64,000 nt of DNA from Lottiidibacillus patelloidae (GCF_002262935.1 NZ_NPIA01000001.1:310001-374000), one strand, 5' to 3'; shown: positions 53,113 to 62,429, numbered from the stretch's first letter. Numbers and translations are program-made. Notes: a model not told the origin generated them from the letters alone.

Positions 53113-54120
53113 ATGATAAAAAATGTATCGAAATATAAAATTATTACGTACTTAATCATTGCTTATCTCATAGCCCTTCCGTTTGTTAGTGATTCAAGAA
53201 GTACGCTTTTATTACTAACGCAAGTTTTTATTTTTGCTATTTTTGCGATGAGCTATGACTTATTACTCGGATATACAGGAATAGTTTCGTTCGGCCATGC
53301 GATGTTCTTTGGAATTGGCGCATATACAACTGGCGTATATATGAAAGATATTTCTTCTAGTTTAGGAAGTTATTTTATTAGCGTAGCTTTAGGGATGTTA
53401 TTTGCAGCAATCGTAAGTTTCTTAGTAGGAATTTTATCACTACGGCTGAAAAGTCATTTTTATGCAATGTTAACGTTAGCGTTTGCTGGATTATTTCTTG
53501 TATTAGCAGAAAAGTGGCGGACAGTTACGCGAGGGAATGATGGATTTACTTTTAATGTTCCAGAAGTAATGTACGACCGCGTTGTCTTTTACTTTATCGT
53601 ATTTGCAGCAATGATCGGAGTGTATTTACTATTAAAAAGGTTCACTTCCTCACCTCTTGGTCATGTACTTCAAGCGACAAGAGAAAATGAACAACGAACA
53701 GAGTCACTTGGTTATAATGTGCTAACTTACCGGGTAATTTCTAGTGTAGTAGCAGGTATGCTCGCTGCATTTAGTGGATCCCTTTATGTTATTACACTCC
53801 GATTTGTTAACACGTCTGTATTTGCAACGGAAGTAACATTAAATGCATTGTTAATGACAATTATTGGTGGAGTAGGAACGTTAGTTGGTGCGATTATCGG
53901 AGCTGGATTGTTTGAATTTGCTCATCATTGGCTGTCTGATTTAGCAAAAGTACATTGGATATTTGAGCGGTGGATCATTCTATTCGGAACGCTCTACATT
54001 TTAATTGTTATGTTTTTACCGTACGGTGTTGTCGGTACTTTCAGAAAGTGGCGATTCGACCGAAGTGTGAAAAAACAGGTGAAACTGATTGAAAAAGTTA
54101 ATGATAACAAATCAGTTTAA
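53113..54120 (+). CDS. branched-chain-type ABC permease LivM
   Basis: A 335-aa LivM permease. YDLLLGYTGIVSFGHAMFFGIGAYTTG and LGHVLQATRENEQRTESLGYNVLTYR match the family. ATG 53113 follows AAAGGG; an upstream GTG at 53092 lies inside livH. It completes the transporter, and the KAS-like gene starts just 22 bp after its stop. Confidence 0.88.
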   Translation: MIKNVSKYKIITYLIIAYLIALPFVSDSRSTLLLLTQVFIFAIFAMSYDLLLGYTGIVSFGHAMFFGIGAYTTGVYMKDISSSLGSYFISVALGMLFAAIVSFLVGILSLRLKSHFYAMLTLAFAGLFLVLAEKWRTVTRGNDGFTFNVPEVMYDRVVFYFIVFAAMIGVYLLLKRFTSSPLGHVLQATRENEQRTESLGYNVLTYRVISSVVAGMLAAFSGSLYVITLRFVNTSVFATEVTLNALLMTIIGGVGTLVGAIIGAGLFEFAHHWLSDLAKVHWIFERWIILFGTLYILIVMFLPYGVVGTFRKWRFDRSVKKQVKLIEKVNDNKSV

Positions 54121-54142
54121 TGACAGTAGTGAAGGGATGAGA

Positions 54143-55165
54143 TTGTTGCGCGAAGATGAACAAACAATAGGGATTGTTAGTTTAGCAACGTATATTCCTA
54201 CGACATATATGGATAGTGAAGAGCTTGCTAAAGAAACGAATATCCCAAAAGAAGTTATTGAAGAAAAGCTAGGAATCTTAAAAAAACCTATCCCTGGACC
54301 GGAAGACCATACGTGTGAAATGGGGATAAAAGCGGCTAAAAAAGCATTAAAAAAAGGAAATGTTAATCCGAAAAGCATCGATTTAATTATTTATATTGGA
54401 GAAGAACATAAAGAATATCCATTATGGACGTCAGGAATTAAGTTACAAGAGGAAATTGGGGCGACAAACGCATGGGCTTTCGATGTTGCACAAAGATGTG
54501 GGACGACAATTATGGCGTTGGAAGTTGCGAAAAGCATGATGAAAGGTAATCAGTCTATCAATACAGTTCTGCTAGCAGGTGGTTATCGCAATTGTGATTT
54601 TATCGATTATAAAAATCCACGTACTAGATTTATGTACAATTTAGCTGCTGGCGGCGGAGCAATTGTCCTGCAAAAAGGACATAGTCAAAATTTATTACTA
54701 GAAAGTGACATTATGACTGATGGCTCATTTTCTGAAGATGTCGTCGTCGTTGCTGGTGGGACGAAGATGCCAATTAGTAAAGAAGCAATTGATAACCGGT
54801 TAAATATGCTTGACGTGACAGACCCAATAGGAATGAAAGCTAGACTTGAAGAAAAATCGATGGGAAATTTTTTGAAAGTTATTCGTAACTCCGTCGAGAA
54901 AAGTGGATTCACAGAAAAAGATATTAATTATGTTGGCATGCTTCATATGAAACGCTCTGCCCATGATTATGTATTATCACAATTAAATTTAACGGAAGAT
55001 AACTCCATTTATTTAAATGAATACGGGCATATTGGACAAATTGATCAAATTTTATCATTAGAACTTGCGCTTGAGCAAGGAAAAGTACGTGAAGGTGATG
55101 TTGTCGTTTTAGTCAGTGCAGGAATTGGCTATGCATGGGGAGCTTCAACAATTCGTTGGGGATAA
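54143..55165 (+). CDS. KAS III-like thiolase-fold enzyme
   Basis: A 340-aa protein of the ketoacyl-ACP synthase III/HMG-CoA synthase fold. Catalytic Cys119 in FDVAQRCGTTIMAL and His268 in MLHMKRSAHD are clear. The canonical Asn of the NxGN motif is replaced: the segment reads LNEYGHIGQIDQI, with His296. TTG 54143 is preferred (GAAGGG six bases upstream); TTG 54089 would add 18 residues and lies in livM. It probably performs acyl transfer, condensation or thiolysis on a CoA ester in the pathway of its neighbours; not a housekeeping FabH. Confidence 0.72.
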   Translation: MLREDEQTIGIVSLATYIPTTYMDSEELAKETNIPKEVIEEKLGILKKPIPGPEDHTCEMGIKAAKKALKKGNVNPKSIDLIIYIGEEHKEYPLWTSGIKLQEEIGATNAWAFDVAQRCGTTIMALEVAKSMMKGNQSINTVLLAGGYRNCDFIDYKNPRTRFMYNLAAGGGAIVLQKGHSQNLLLESDIMTDGSFSEDVVVVAGGTKMPISKEAIDNRLNMLDVTDPIGMKARLEEKSMGNFLKVIRNSVEKSGFTEKDINYVGMLHMKRSAHDYVLSQLNLTEDNSIYLNEYGHIGQIDQILSLELALEQGKVREGDVVVLVSAGIGYAWGASTIRWG

Positions 55166-55181
55166 TTAGGAGGGGAAATGG

Positions 55182-56087
55182 ATGCCGGAAATTACATTAA
55201 AAAGTATTGCTCTCGGAAATGGTGAAACACTTGGATACCGTGAGCGAGAAGGAGGAGAAAAAACGCTTCTACTTATTCACGGCAATATGACTTCATCGAA
55301 ACATTGGGACTTAGTCATGGAAAATATCGATTCTTCATACAAATTGTATGCTATTGATTTAAGAGGATTCGGCATTTCAACTTATAATACACCGATTGCT
55401 AGTTTAAAAGATTTAACAAATGACGTGAAGCTTTTCGTAGACGCAATAGGCCTTTCCACTTTTTCAGTTATGGGGTGGTCAAGTCCTGGTGGTGGCGTTT
55501 CAATGCAATTTGCAGCAGAATATCCTCACTATGTTGAAAATTTAATCCTTCTTGCATCGATCTCTTCTAGAGGTTATCCATTTTTCAATTCAGATGGAAT
55601 GGGAAATCCAATATTAACTGAAAGATTGACTACTAGAGAAGAAATTGCTAATGAAAAAGGGAAAATTCAGCCTACAGTTAAGGCTATTGAAAGTAAAGAT
55701 AAAGCGTTCTTAAAAATGGTTTGGAAATGGTTAATATATAATCACAATGAACCTGATTCTGAACGATTTGAAGAATATTTGGCTGATATGTTAACACAAA
55801 GAAACTACATTGATATTGTTCATGCAAACAATCAATTTAATATAAGTAATAAGCATAATGGAGTTGTTGAAGGATCGAATGATATTGCCAAAATTAAGTG
55901 CCCAACATTAATTTTATACGGTGAAAATGACATCGTCGTACCAACTGTTATGACGGAACAACTAATTCAAGATTTTAAAGGACGAGCAGAAGTCGTTATG
56001 CTGAAAAATTGTGGACATTCACCATTGGTAGATGACCTACCGCAATTACTAGGAAGCATTGAACAATTTCTAACGAAAAAGGTGTAG
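55182..56087 (+). CDS. alpha/beta hydrolase
   Basis: A 301-aa hydrolase. HGNMTSSKHWD forms the oxyanion region, nucleophile Ser in GWSSPGGG, acid Asp in GENDIVVP, His in NCGHSPLVDDL. The cap is between ~130 and 215. Unusual double-Ser elbow GWSSPG rather than GxSxGG, so the exact nucleophile is uncertain. It is the second catabolic gene of the operon; it may cleave an ester, lactone or C-C bond. RBS GGAGGGG. Confidence 0.8.
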   Translation: MPEITLKSIALGNGETLGYREREGGEKTLLLIHGNMTSSKHWDLVMENIDSSYKLYAIDLRGFGISTYNTPIASLKDLTNDVKLFVDAIGLSTFSVMGWSSPGGGVSMQFAAEYPHYVENLILLASISSRGYPFFNSDGMGNPILTERLTTREEIANEKGKIQPTVKAIESKDKAFLKMVWKWLIYNHNEPDSERFEEYLADMLTQRNYIDIVHANNQFNISNKHNGVVEGSNDIAKIKCPTLILYGENDIVVPTVMTEQLIQDFKGRAEVVMLKNCGHSPLVDDLPQLLGSIEQFLTKKV

Positions 56088-56105
56088 CAAACGGGGGGAT
56101 GCGGA

Positions 56106-56846
56106 ATGAGATTAAAAGATAAAGTTGCTATTATTACTGGTGCTGCGAATGGAATAGGAATGGCAGCAGCGAAGACATTTGTTAAAGAAGGCGCATATGT
56201 AATTGTTGCTGACTATAATGAAAAAGCTGGTGGGGACCTAGTTGCTAGTTTAAATGCCGAAAGTGATGTAGCAATGTTTATTAAAGTAAATGTTGCTGAT
56301 CAAAGTAGTGTAAATGAAATGGTAGAGATAGTTCGTGAAAAATATAAAAAAATTGATATTTTAGTAAACAATGCTGGAATTACGAGAGATGGCTTGCTTA
56401 CTAAACTTTCAAAAGAAGACTGGCAGCAAGTAATTGATGTTAATTTATCTGGTGTTTTTTACTGCACGCAAGCGGTTGCACCGACAATGCTTGAACAAGG
56501 GGAAGGGAAGATCATCCTTACTTCATCTGTTTCAGGAGTTTATGGTAACTTTGGTCAAACTAATTATGCAGCGACAAAAGCGGGTGTCGTTGGCATGATG
56601 AACACTTGGGCGAAGGAACTAGGTCGAAAAGGTATTAACGTCAATGCAGTAGCACCTGGATTTATTATGACTGATATGGTCGCAAAAATGCCTGAAAAAG
56701 TATTAGGTAAAATGCGGGAAATGGTTCCATTGGGTAGATTAGGAAATCCAGAGGATATTGCTAAAGCTTATTTATTTCTTGCTAGTAGTGATGCAGATTA
56801 TGTGAATGGAACGGTTTTACATGTTGATGGTGGAATCGTTATGTAA
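56106..56846 (+). CDS. SDR family oxidoreductase, FabG-like
   Basis: A 246-aa short-chain dehydrogenase/reductase. Cofactor motif TGAANGIGMA, NNAG at 88-91, catalytic Ser in TSSVSG, and YAATK (Tyr-x3-Lys). C-terminal NGTVLHVDGGIVM as in FabG. It likely interconverts a 3-hydroxyacyl and 3-oxoacyl intermediate with NAD(P)H. RBS GGGGG. Confidence 0.88.
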   Translation: MRLKDKVAIITGAANGIGMAAAKTFVKEGAYVIVADYNEKAGGDLVASLNAESDVAMFIKVNVADQSSVNEMVEIVREKYKKIDILVNNAGITRDGLLTKLSKEDWQQVIDVNLSGVFYCTQAVAPTMLEQGEGKIILTSSVSGVYGNFGQTNYAATKAGVVGMMNTWAKELGRKGINVNAVAPGFIMTDMVAKMPEKVLGKMREMVPLGRLGNPEDIAKAYLFLASSDADYVNGTVLHVDGGIVM

Positions 56847-56864
56847 AGAAAGGAGGAAAGTACT

Positions 56865-58340
56865 GTGCAAAAAGAGACGGATTGGCTACATCATCGAAGT
56901 ACATTAACACCTGAAAAAGTTGCAGTAATTGATGGTGATAATCATAAACAGTGGACTTATGAAGAACTTCATGAACGAGCTGAAAACTATGCTGTCTATT
57001 TACAGGAAAATGGTGTGGCTAAAGGTGACCGCATTGCACTACTTTCTTCTAATCATATATGCTATTTCGATTTATTATTTGCCTGTAGCAAAATTGGAGC
57101 TATATTCGTTCCATTAAATTGGCGATTAGCGAAAGAAGAACTATCTTATATATTGCAAGACTGTACTCCAACTCTATTATTCTACCATTCAGATTTTTCA
57201 GAAGTAGTAACTTTCCTTAATGTTAATCGGACAATTAACATTAACAAAGCAATACTCGAAGGAAAAAAATCATACCTAAAAGTAAATGTAATTCAAAGTG
57301 ATCCTGCAGCAATTATTTATACCGGCGGAACCACTGGAAAACCAAAAGGAGTGGTTCTTACTCATCAAAATATTCATTGCAACGCAGTGAATACAGTTGT
57401 AAGCTGGCAACTTAAAGATTCCGACACGACAGCGGTATTTTTACCAATGTTTCATACAGGTGGATTGAATGCATTAGCTATTCCAATATTGTTAATTGGT
57501 GGGACGGTTGTTCTTACAAAAAAGTTTGAACCTACTACTGCAATAAGGATGTTGAACGACTATAAATGCACAATTGCTCTCTTAGTTCCAACCATGTATC
57601 ACTTAATTGTAAAAACATCTGCATTTTCCCATACCTCGTTTCCGACAATGCACACCTTTTTATCAGGTGGAGCACCATGCCCATTAACAATTTATCGAGA
57701 GTTTGAGAAAAAAGGGCTTTCCTTTAAAGAAGGATACGGCTTAACAGAGGCTGGACCGAATAATTTTTACATATCTCCAAAAGATGCGTTAAAGAAACGA
57801 GGCTCTGTAGGAAAACCTATGTTGTATAACGAGGTTAAGCTAATTGCAGACGATGGAAAAGATGTTCAATCTAGTGAAGTCGGAGAAATCATTATTCGAG
57901 GTGGTCATGTCTTTAGTCATTATTGGAATAATGAAAATGCTACAAGTGCAACCTTAGTGAATGGATGGTTACATACAGGCGATCTCGCTCGAAAAGATGA
58001 AGAAGGCTATTATTATATTGTTGGTCGGAAAAAAGAAATGATAATAACGGGTGGGGAAAATGTATTTCCATTAGAGATTGAGCACATTTTAAGCCAGCAT
58101 GATGCTGTGGATGAAGTTGCAATTATTGGACTACCTGATGAAAAGTGGGGAGAAGTAGTAACTGCCATTATAGTTCCTTCAGCTGAAAAAGTACTTTCGA
58201 TAGAAGAAGTTCAAAAATATTGTGCAGAGAAGCTAGGAAAATACAAAGTGCCTAAAAAAGTAGTGTTTACTGAGAAAATGCCAAAAACAGACGTCGGAAA
58301 AATAGATAAAAAAGCAATTTACCATCTCTATAGCTATTAA
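56865..58340 (+). CDS. acyl-CoA ligase (AMP-dependent synthetase)
   Basis: A 491-aa ANL-superfamily enzyme. P-loop YTGGTTGKPKG, A5-type EGYGLTEAGPN, A7 GWLHTGDLARKDEEGYYYIVGRKKEMIITGGENV, and C-terminal catalytic Lys in PKTDVGKIDKKA. It activates a carboxylic acid with ATP and CoA. GTG start behind AAAGGAGGAAAG. Last gene of the operon, so the imported ligand or its product is probably a carboxylate. Confidence 0.9.
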   Translation: MQKETDWLHHRSTLTPEKVAVIDGDNHKQWTYEELHERAENYAVYLQENGVAKGDRIALLSSNHICYFDLLFACSKIGAIFVPLNWRLAKEELSYILQDCTPTLLFYHSDFSEVVTFLNVNRTININKAILEGKKSYLKVNVIQSDPAAIIYTGGTTGKPKGVVLTHQNIHCNAVNTVVSWQLKDSDTTAVFLPMFHTGGLNALAIPILLIGGTVVLTKKFEPTTAIRMLNDYKCTIALLVPTMYHLIVKTSAFSHTSFPTMHTFLSGGAPCPLTIYREFEKKGLSFKEGYGLTEAGPNNFYISPKDALKKRGSVGKPMLYNEVKLIADDGKDVQSSEVGEIIIRGGHVFSHYWNNENATSATLVNGWLHTGDLARKDEEGYYYIVGRKKEMIITGGENVFPLEIEHILSQHDAVDEVAIIGLPDEKWGEVVTAIIVPSAEKVLSIEEVQKYCAEKLGKYKVPKKVVFTEKMPKTDVGKIDKKAIYHLYSY

Positions 58341-58352
58341 ATATGTTAATTA

Positions 58353-58376
58353 AACTCGCCAATCGGCGAGTTTTCT
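58353..58376 (+). terminator. operon terminator
   Basis: The stem AACTCGCC / GGCGAGTT with loop AATC and T-rich tail. Confidence 0.8.
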
Positions 58377-58440
58377 TTCGTTAAATGATTAACCAAATTT
58401 AAGTTAAGTGGTACAATTATTCCGAAAAGGAGATGAAGGC

Positions 58441-59409
58441 ATGAATTATCGACGTCTCGGAAGAACTGGACTAAAAGTAAGTGAAATAAGTTTAGGAAGT
58501 TGGCTTACATATGGTGGCTATGTGGATAAAGAAAAAGCAGCTTCAGCCATCCATCATGCTTATGATTTAGGGATTAATTTTTTTGATACTGCAAATGTAT
58601 ATATGAATGGAGAAGCGGAAAAAACCGTTGGGAATGCTCTAAAGGGTTTTCCACGAAAATCATATGTCTTAGCTACAAAAGTATTTTGGCCGAGGGGTGA
58701 AGGTCCAAATGATCGAGGATTATCAAGAAAACATATCATGGACCAATGTCATGCAAGTTTACAGCGGCTTGATGTAGACTATATTGATGTCTATTATTGT
58801 CATCGCTATGATGAAGAAACGCCAATCGAAGAAACATTACGTGCATTGGATGACCTCGTCCGTCAAGGCAAAGTACTGTATATCGGTGTAAGTGAATGGA
58901 CAGCATCTCAAATGGAACAAGCATTAAAAACAGCAGACCGCTATCTATTAGATCGAATCGTTGTTAATCAGCCGCAATACAATATGTTTGCAAGAGGTAT
59001 CGAAAATGAAATCATCCCTTTTAGTGAAGAGAATGGAATTGGACAAGTAGTTTGGTCACCTTTAGCACAAGGTGTTTTAACTGGAAAGTATCAGAATAAT
59101 AGCGATTTTCCAGAAGATAGCCGTGCAAGTCATTCTAATGCATATAAGACAATGAAAGGTTATTTAAAAGAAGAGCCGCTAGAAATTGTGAAAAAATTAT
59201 CAGTCGTTGCCAAGGAAGTAAACTTGAGCTTATCTCAGTTAGCACTAGCTTGGGTTTTACGCGAGCAAAATGTTGCTAGTGCGATAATTGGTGCAAGTAA
59301 ACCTGAACAAATTACAGAAAATGTACAAGCATCAGGTGTAGAATTATCAGATGATATAATTAATGAAATAGAGAAGATATTAATTGGGGGTAAAGTTAAT
59401 AATGGCTAA
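58441..59409 (+). CDS. aldo/keto reductase (Kv-beta-like)
   Basis: A 322-aa TIM-barrel AKR. Catalytic tetrad: Asp in FFDTANVYM, Tyr in the same motif, Lys in LATKVFW, His in YYCHRYD; NADPH-binding WSPLAQGVLTGKY and AIIGASKPEQ. ATG 58441 follows AAAGGAGATG; the GTG at 58408 is not needed. Reduces aldehydes or ketones; own transcription unit. Overlaps the next gene by 8 bases. Confidence 0.9.
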   Translation: MNYRRLGRTGLKVSEISLGSWLTYGGYVDKEKAASAIHHAYDLGINFFDTANVYMNGEAEKTVGNALKGFPRKSYVLATKVFWPRGEGPNDRGLSRKHIMDQCHASLQRLDVDYIDVYYCHRYDEETPIEETLRALDDLVRQGKVLYIGVSEWTASQMEQALKTADRYLLDRIVVNQPQYNMFARGIENEIIPFSEENGIGQVVWSPLAQGVLTGKYQNNSDFPEDSRASHSNAYKTMKGYLKEEPLEIVKKLSVVAKEVNLSLSQLALAWVLREQNVASAIIGASKPEQITENVQASGVELSDDIINEIEKILIGGKVNNG

Positions 59410-59779
59410 AGAGAAAAAAAATTATAATCTTGGACCTAGGTTAATTACTGTTTCAACAGTAATTGCATTCCTTTCTTTTTTCCATACGTGGGGGAAGGAT
59501 TTGGAAAATAACACGACAATGAATGGATTTGAAGTCTCTCCACCTGTCGTTTGGTACATTCTTATTTTTGCATATCCAATTTATAAAGTATTCAAAGGTG
59601 ACTTTATGAATAAGTTCGCAGCAATTATTATTGCGTTAAATGGTCTGTTTTTTGCATTCCTCTTTATTGGACGTGCCAATTCGGAAGATACTGCTGCTGC
59701 TCATGGGCCGTTTGTTTATTTAGGAGCAATTACATTATTAATAATTGGAATTATATTATTTCCTAAAAAAGAAAGGTAA
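59402..59779 (+). CDS. small four-helix membrane protein
   Basis: A 125-aa protein with helices at about residues 15-30, 50-62, 78-97 and 105-120. ATG 59402 sits behind GGGGGTAAAG and overlaps the reductase stop, suggesting coupling. Family unrecognised. Confidence 0.65.
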   Translation: MAKEKKNYNLGPRLITVSTVIAFLSFFHTWGKDLENNTTMNGFEVSPPVVWYILIFAYPIYKVFKGDFMNKFAAIIIALNGLFFAFLFIGRANSEDTAAAHGPFVYLGAITLLIIGIILFPKKER

Positions 59780-59854
59780 ATCTAGACGAATGTCCATACA
59801 CTTTATAACTATGTTCATAGACTATTATGAGACCATTTATAGGAGGTTAGGTCT

Positions 59855-60142
59855 ATGAGCTACTCATACGGTTATGAAGGTTATGAAAACTATGGGCCAG
59901 GTAAGTGTGATTGCCCTAGTTGCAGTTTGCCAGGTTATGATCAATATCCAAACTACGGATATGAAAAACCTTATCCTTCACCAAGTTATGCAGCACCATA
60001 CCCACCATATCAAGGTGTAGGTTACGGCGGATATGGTGGATTTTGGTACGCAATTGTCGTTGTCGTAGTAATTTTACTCATCATCTTCGGTGCAGGTGGT
60101 TGGAATTACGTAAAAGGATATTTACCTAAAGGATACCTTTAA
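59855..60142 (+). CDS. Tyr/Pro/Gly-rich protein with YjcZ-like C-terminal helix
   Basis: A 95-aa protein. Residues 1-58 are low-complexity (YGYEGYENYGPG, YPSPSYAAPYPPYQGVGY) with CDCPSC; residues 60-82 (GGFWYAIVVVVVILLIIFGAGGW) match the single helix of YjcZ-family sporulation proteins. Likely in the spore envelope, with Tyr/Cys cross-linking possible. RBS AGGAGG. Followed by a strong terminator. Confidence 0.75.
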   Translation: MSYSYGYEGYENYGPGKCDCPSCSLPGYDQYPNYGYEKPYPSPSYAAPYPPYQGVGYGGYGGFWYAIVVVVVILLIIFGAGGWNYVKGYLPKGYL

Positions 60143-60145
60143 AAA

Positions 60146-60178
60146 AACACTCATCAAAAACGATGAGTGTTCTTTTTT
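60146..60178 (+). terminator. rho-independent terminator
   Basis: A 10-bp stem AACACTCATC / GATGAGTGTT, then TCTTTTTT. Confidence 0.85.
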
Positions 60179-60203
60179 GCTTTGGATATTTTAGAATTAC
60201 ACC

Positions 60204-61193
60204 TTATCGTTCAGTCAAGTTTTTCCACTTCCGATAATCGTGAATTGCTTCTCCTTCATAGGAACTACTATGTTTATAGAAAGCATGGACTTCTTCTAGT
60301 ACTTTTTCCATTTCCACTGCGCCTTCTTCATAAAATGAGATATGCGTATGTTCCTTTTCTTTGCGTGTTTCAACTCCGACTGAAATTTTTTTATTATACT
60401 TTTCTGCTAATTTTATTTCATCACTACTTAAAGAAAGGATACCGTTTTTGCCACTTGCTTTATCTCGATATGCCATAATGACGGTACGATCAGAATATTT
60501 TATTACCCATTCTGCCAGTGACATTTCTTCTGTATCTGTGCCATCAAACCAAAAAGGGATAGCTACTTCATATGGAAGACTAATTTCTTTAATCAAATAG
60601 CCTGCTTCACGAATGAAATATTGATAAGTTGAAATCGTTAGCTCTTTATCATTTTTCCAGCCATCGGTTAAATAGGGTTCTATATCAAGCTGAACACCTT
60701 TAAAGTGAGCATCTTGTCCAGCGAATGCATGATAATTAGTTAACCATTCCACTAACTTCTTAACATTTTCTAGTGAATATATCCAATCAGGACCTCCGTC
60801 TAATGCATATGCTTCTATATTTTGGACTTTTAATTTTGCTAAAAACTCTTTATATGCTGTAAGTGGTAATGAAGGATGAATTTGTATATAAACTCTTGTA
60901 ACGTTTTGATCTATTAAGAAGGTTATTAACTCCTCTTGATTCGAAGTAATATCCTCTGAATGCCATATCCATGTCGAACGGTAGTATTGTTTCTCATACT
61001 TAGCATTACTTGTTGTTCCAACATCTTCATCAATTGTTTCAACATCTTCATCAGTTATTTCAACATCTTCATCTACTATTTCATTTTGTGTTTCCTTTTC
61101 CTCACTTATGACTTCGTGGTGTAAGTAAATAGGAGGTAACAGTAAGTATGTAAGTGTTAATATTGGTAGAATTTTTTTAAAAACGTTCGACAC
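60204..61193 (-). CDS. secreted TIM-barrel (glycoside-hydrolase-like) protein
   Basis: A 329-aa protein with N-terminal hydrophobic helix (signal or anchor) and an acidic repeat (DEDVEITDEDVETIDEDVG). The barrel domain shows strands TRVYIQIHP, IEAYALDGGPDW, FKGVQLDIEPY, VAIPFWFDG, RTVIMAYRDKA and KISVGVETR, as in GH18-like or DUF4434-like hydrolases; LDIEPY could hold the acid/base Glu. Substrate unknown. The start has no strong RBS. Confidence 0.65.
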   Translation of the reverse strand: MSNVFKKILPILTLTYLLLPPIYLHHEVISEEKETQNEIVDEDVEITDEDVETIDEDVGTTSNAKYEKQYYRSTWIWHSEDITSNQEELITFLIDQNVTRVYIQIHPSLPLTAYKEFLAKLKVQNIEAYALDGGPDWIYSLENVKKLVEWLTNYHAFAGQDAHFKGVQLDIEPYLTDGWKNDKELTISTYQYFIREAGYLIKEISLPYEVAIPFWFDGTDTEEMSLAEWVIKYSDRTVIMAYRDKASGKNGILSLSSDEIKLAEKYNKKISVGVETRKEKEHTHISFYEEGAVEMEKVLEEVHAFYKHSSSYEGEAIHDYRKWKNLTER

Positions 61194-61268
61194 CTCCAGC
61201 TTGCATGCATGTATGTGAATTCATCTATTTTCGTTCTATAAAAAATATATACGGTTAGGAGAGAAAGT

Positions 61269-61484
61269 ATGAGTAAATATAGATTAATAAGCTTTTGTAA
61301 AATCAGCACTTTTATTATTATATTATTATCATTAATTAGTTGTAGCAAGAAAGATTTACCAGACAGTACGCTTTTCGAAAAGATTAATGAGCAACAAATA
61401 AAAATGCAAGGGTTGAATGAGGAAATTGACAGTTTAGAAGAGAAATTAGCTTATATTAAAAATAAAACCGATCACAGAAGATGA
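61269..61484 (+). CDS. small coiled-coil lipoprotein, 71 aa
   Basis: Lipobox SLISC with Cys25, then a coiled coil (LFEKINEQQIKMQGLNEEID...EEKLAYIKN). RBS AGGAGAG. Divergent from the secreted GH-like gene. Function unknown. Confidence 0.7.
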   Translation: MSKYRLISFCKISTFIIILLSLISCSKKDLPDSTLFEKINEQQIKMQGLNEEIDSLEEKLAYIKNKTDHRR

Positions 61485-61498
61485 CCGGCTAGTACATA

Positions 61499-61822
61499 TT
61501 AATTAATTGGTAGAAAGTTTGGGAAAGGCTTGTTAGATTCAGGTAAATCAGAAAGTGTTTTAAATTCTGCAACTTCGGCCATTGCTACCCAAATTTTTTG
61601 AATGCTTGGCAAGACGTGTGCTTTATCAGAAGCTTCACTTGATTGCCATTCAAAAATTTCAATAATTGTGCCATCAGAACTCGTTAATTGAATGGGCTCA
61701 CGCTCTGTAATTAAATTTTCTTTCCTTAATGCTGGAATATGCAATGCAACTAATTTCTTTAACTCGTCTTCTTGTCCTGGAAATGGTTTGTACAGTGCAA
61801 TTGCAATTGTAGATGTAGCCAT
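61499..61822 (-). CDS. antibiotic biosynthesis monooxygenase-like (ABM) protein
   Basis: A 107-aa dimeric ferredoxin-like-barrel protein. IAIALYKPFPGQEDELKKLVALHIPALRKENLIT and EIFEWQSSEASDKAHVLPSIQKIWVAMAEV follow ABM patterns. ATG 61822 is chosen because AAGGA fits; ATG 61831 would overlap that site. Role in quinone/heme-like oxidation or simple binding is unknown. Confidence 0.72.
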   Translation of the reverse strand: MATSTIAIALYKPFPGQEDELKKLVALHIPALRKENLITEREPIQLTSSDGTIIEIFEWQSSEASDKAHVLPSIQKIWVAMAEVAEFKTLSDLPESNKPFPNFLPIN

Positions 61823-61964
61823 TTTTATCATTCCTTTATTTTGTATTAATCACATTTACTATAGCATTTAATTGTGAGTAACTTCTTCAAGTTAGAATTT
61901 TCGTCAAGCTATCCTACATATGGTAAAATGATAGTGGTTTATTGCAAAAGGGGGAGAAAGTTAT

Positions 61965-62429
61965 ATGGACATATCACAATTCCCAGACTTTCTGCGTACA
62001 GAATTGAATGATTTAATCATTCCCGGAGAAAGAGTTGCACATGTGCAGCTAGGAAATCCAATTGAGCACGCTTTGCTCGTATTAATAAAGTCAGGGTATT
62101 CAGCGATTCCTGTCTTAGATACACAATTTAAACTACACGGATTAATCAGTAAATCGATGATACTTGACTCAATATTGGGTATTGAGCGAATTGAATTTGA
62201 AAAATTAAGCGATTATAAAGTAGAAGACGTGATGAACAAAGAAATTCCAACGTTGAAAAATACCGATATGTTCGTGAAAGGTTTAAGCCTTTCTGTCGAT
62301 CATCCTTTCCTTTGTGTTGAGGATGAAGATGGATTTTTTATCGGTATTCTTACGAGAAGAGCAATTCTAAAACTAGTTACCCAATATGTTAAACAGTATA
62401 ACCAAAAGAAAAAGCCTGTTGATTTCTAA
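61965..62429 (+). CDS. darB: CBS-pair protein, DarB/CbpB-like c-di-AMP receptor
   Basis: A 154-aa tandem-CBS protein. VAHVQLGNPIEHALLVLIKSGYSAIPVLD, KLHGLISKSMILDSILGIERIEFEKL and FFIGILTRRAILKLV align by eye with B. subtilis DarB (YkuL). DarB binds cyclic di-AMP and regulates Rel and pyruvate carboxylase; that role is inferred here. RBS GGGGGAG. Confidence 0.82.
   Translation: MDISQFPDFLRTELNDLIIPGERVAHVQLGNPIEHALLVLIKSGYSAIPVLDTQFKLHGLISKSMILDSILGIERIEFEKLSDYKVEDVMNKEIPTLKNTDMFVKGLSLSVDHPFLCVEDEDGFFIGILTRRAILKLVTQYVKQYNQKKKPVDF

Noticed and set aside
61157-61348. 63-aa minus-strand ORF upstream of the GH-like gene
   Set aside because: It is the antisense of the lipoprotein leader and has no ribosome site.
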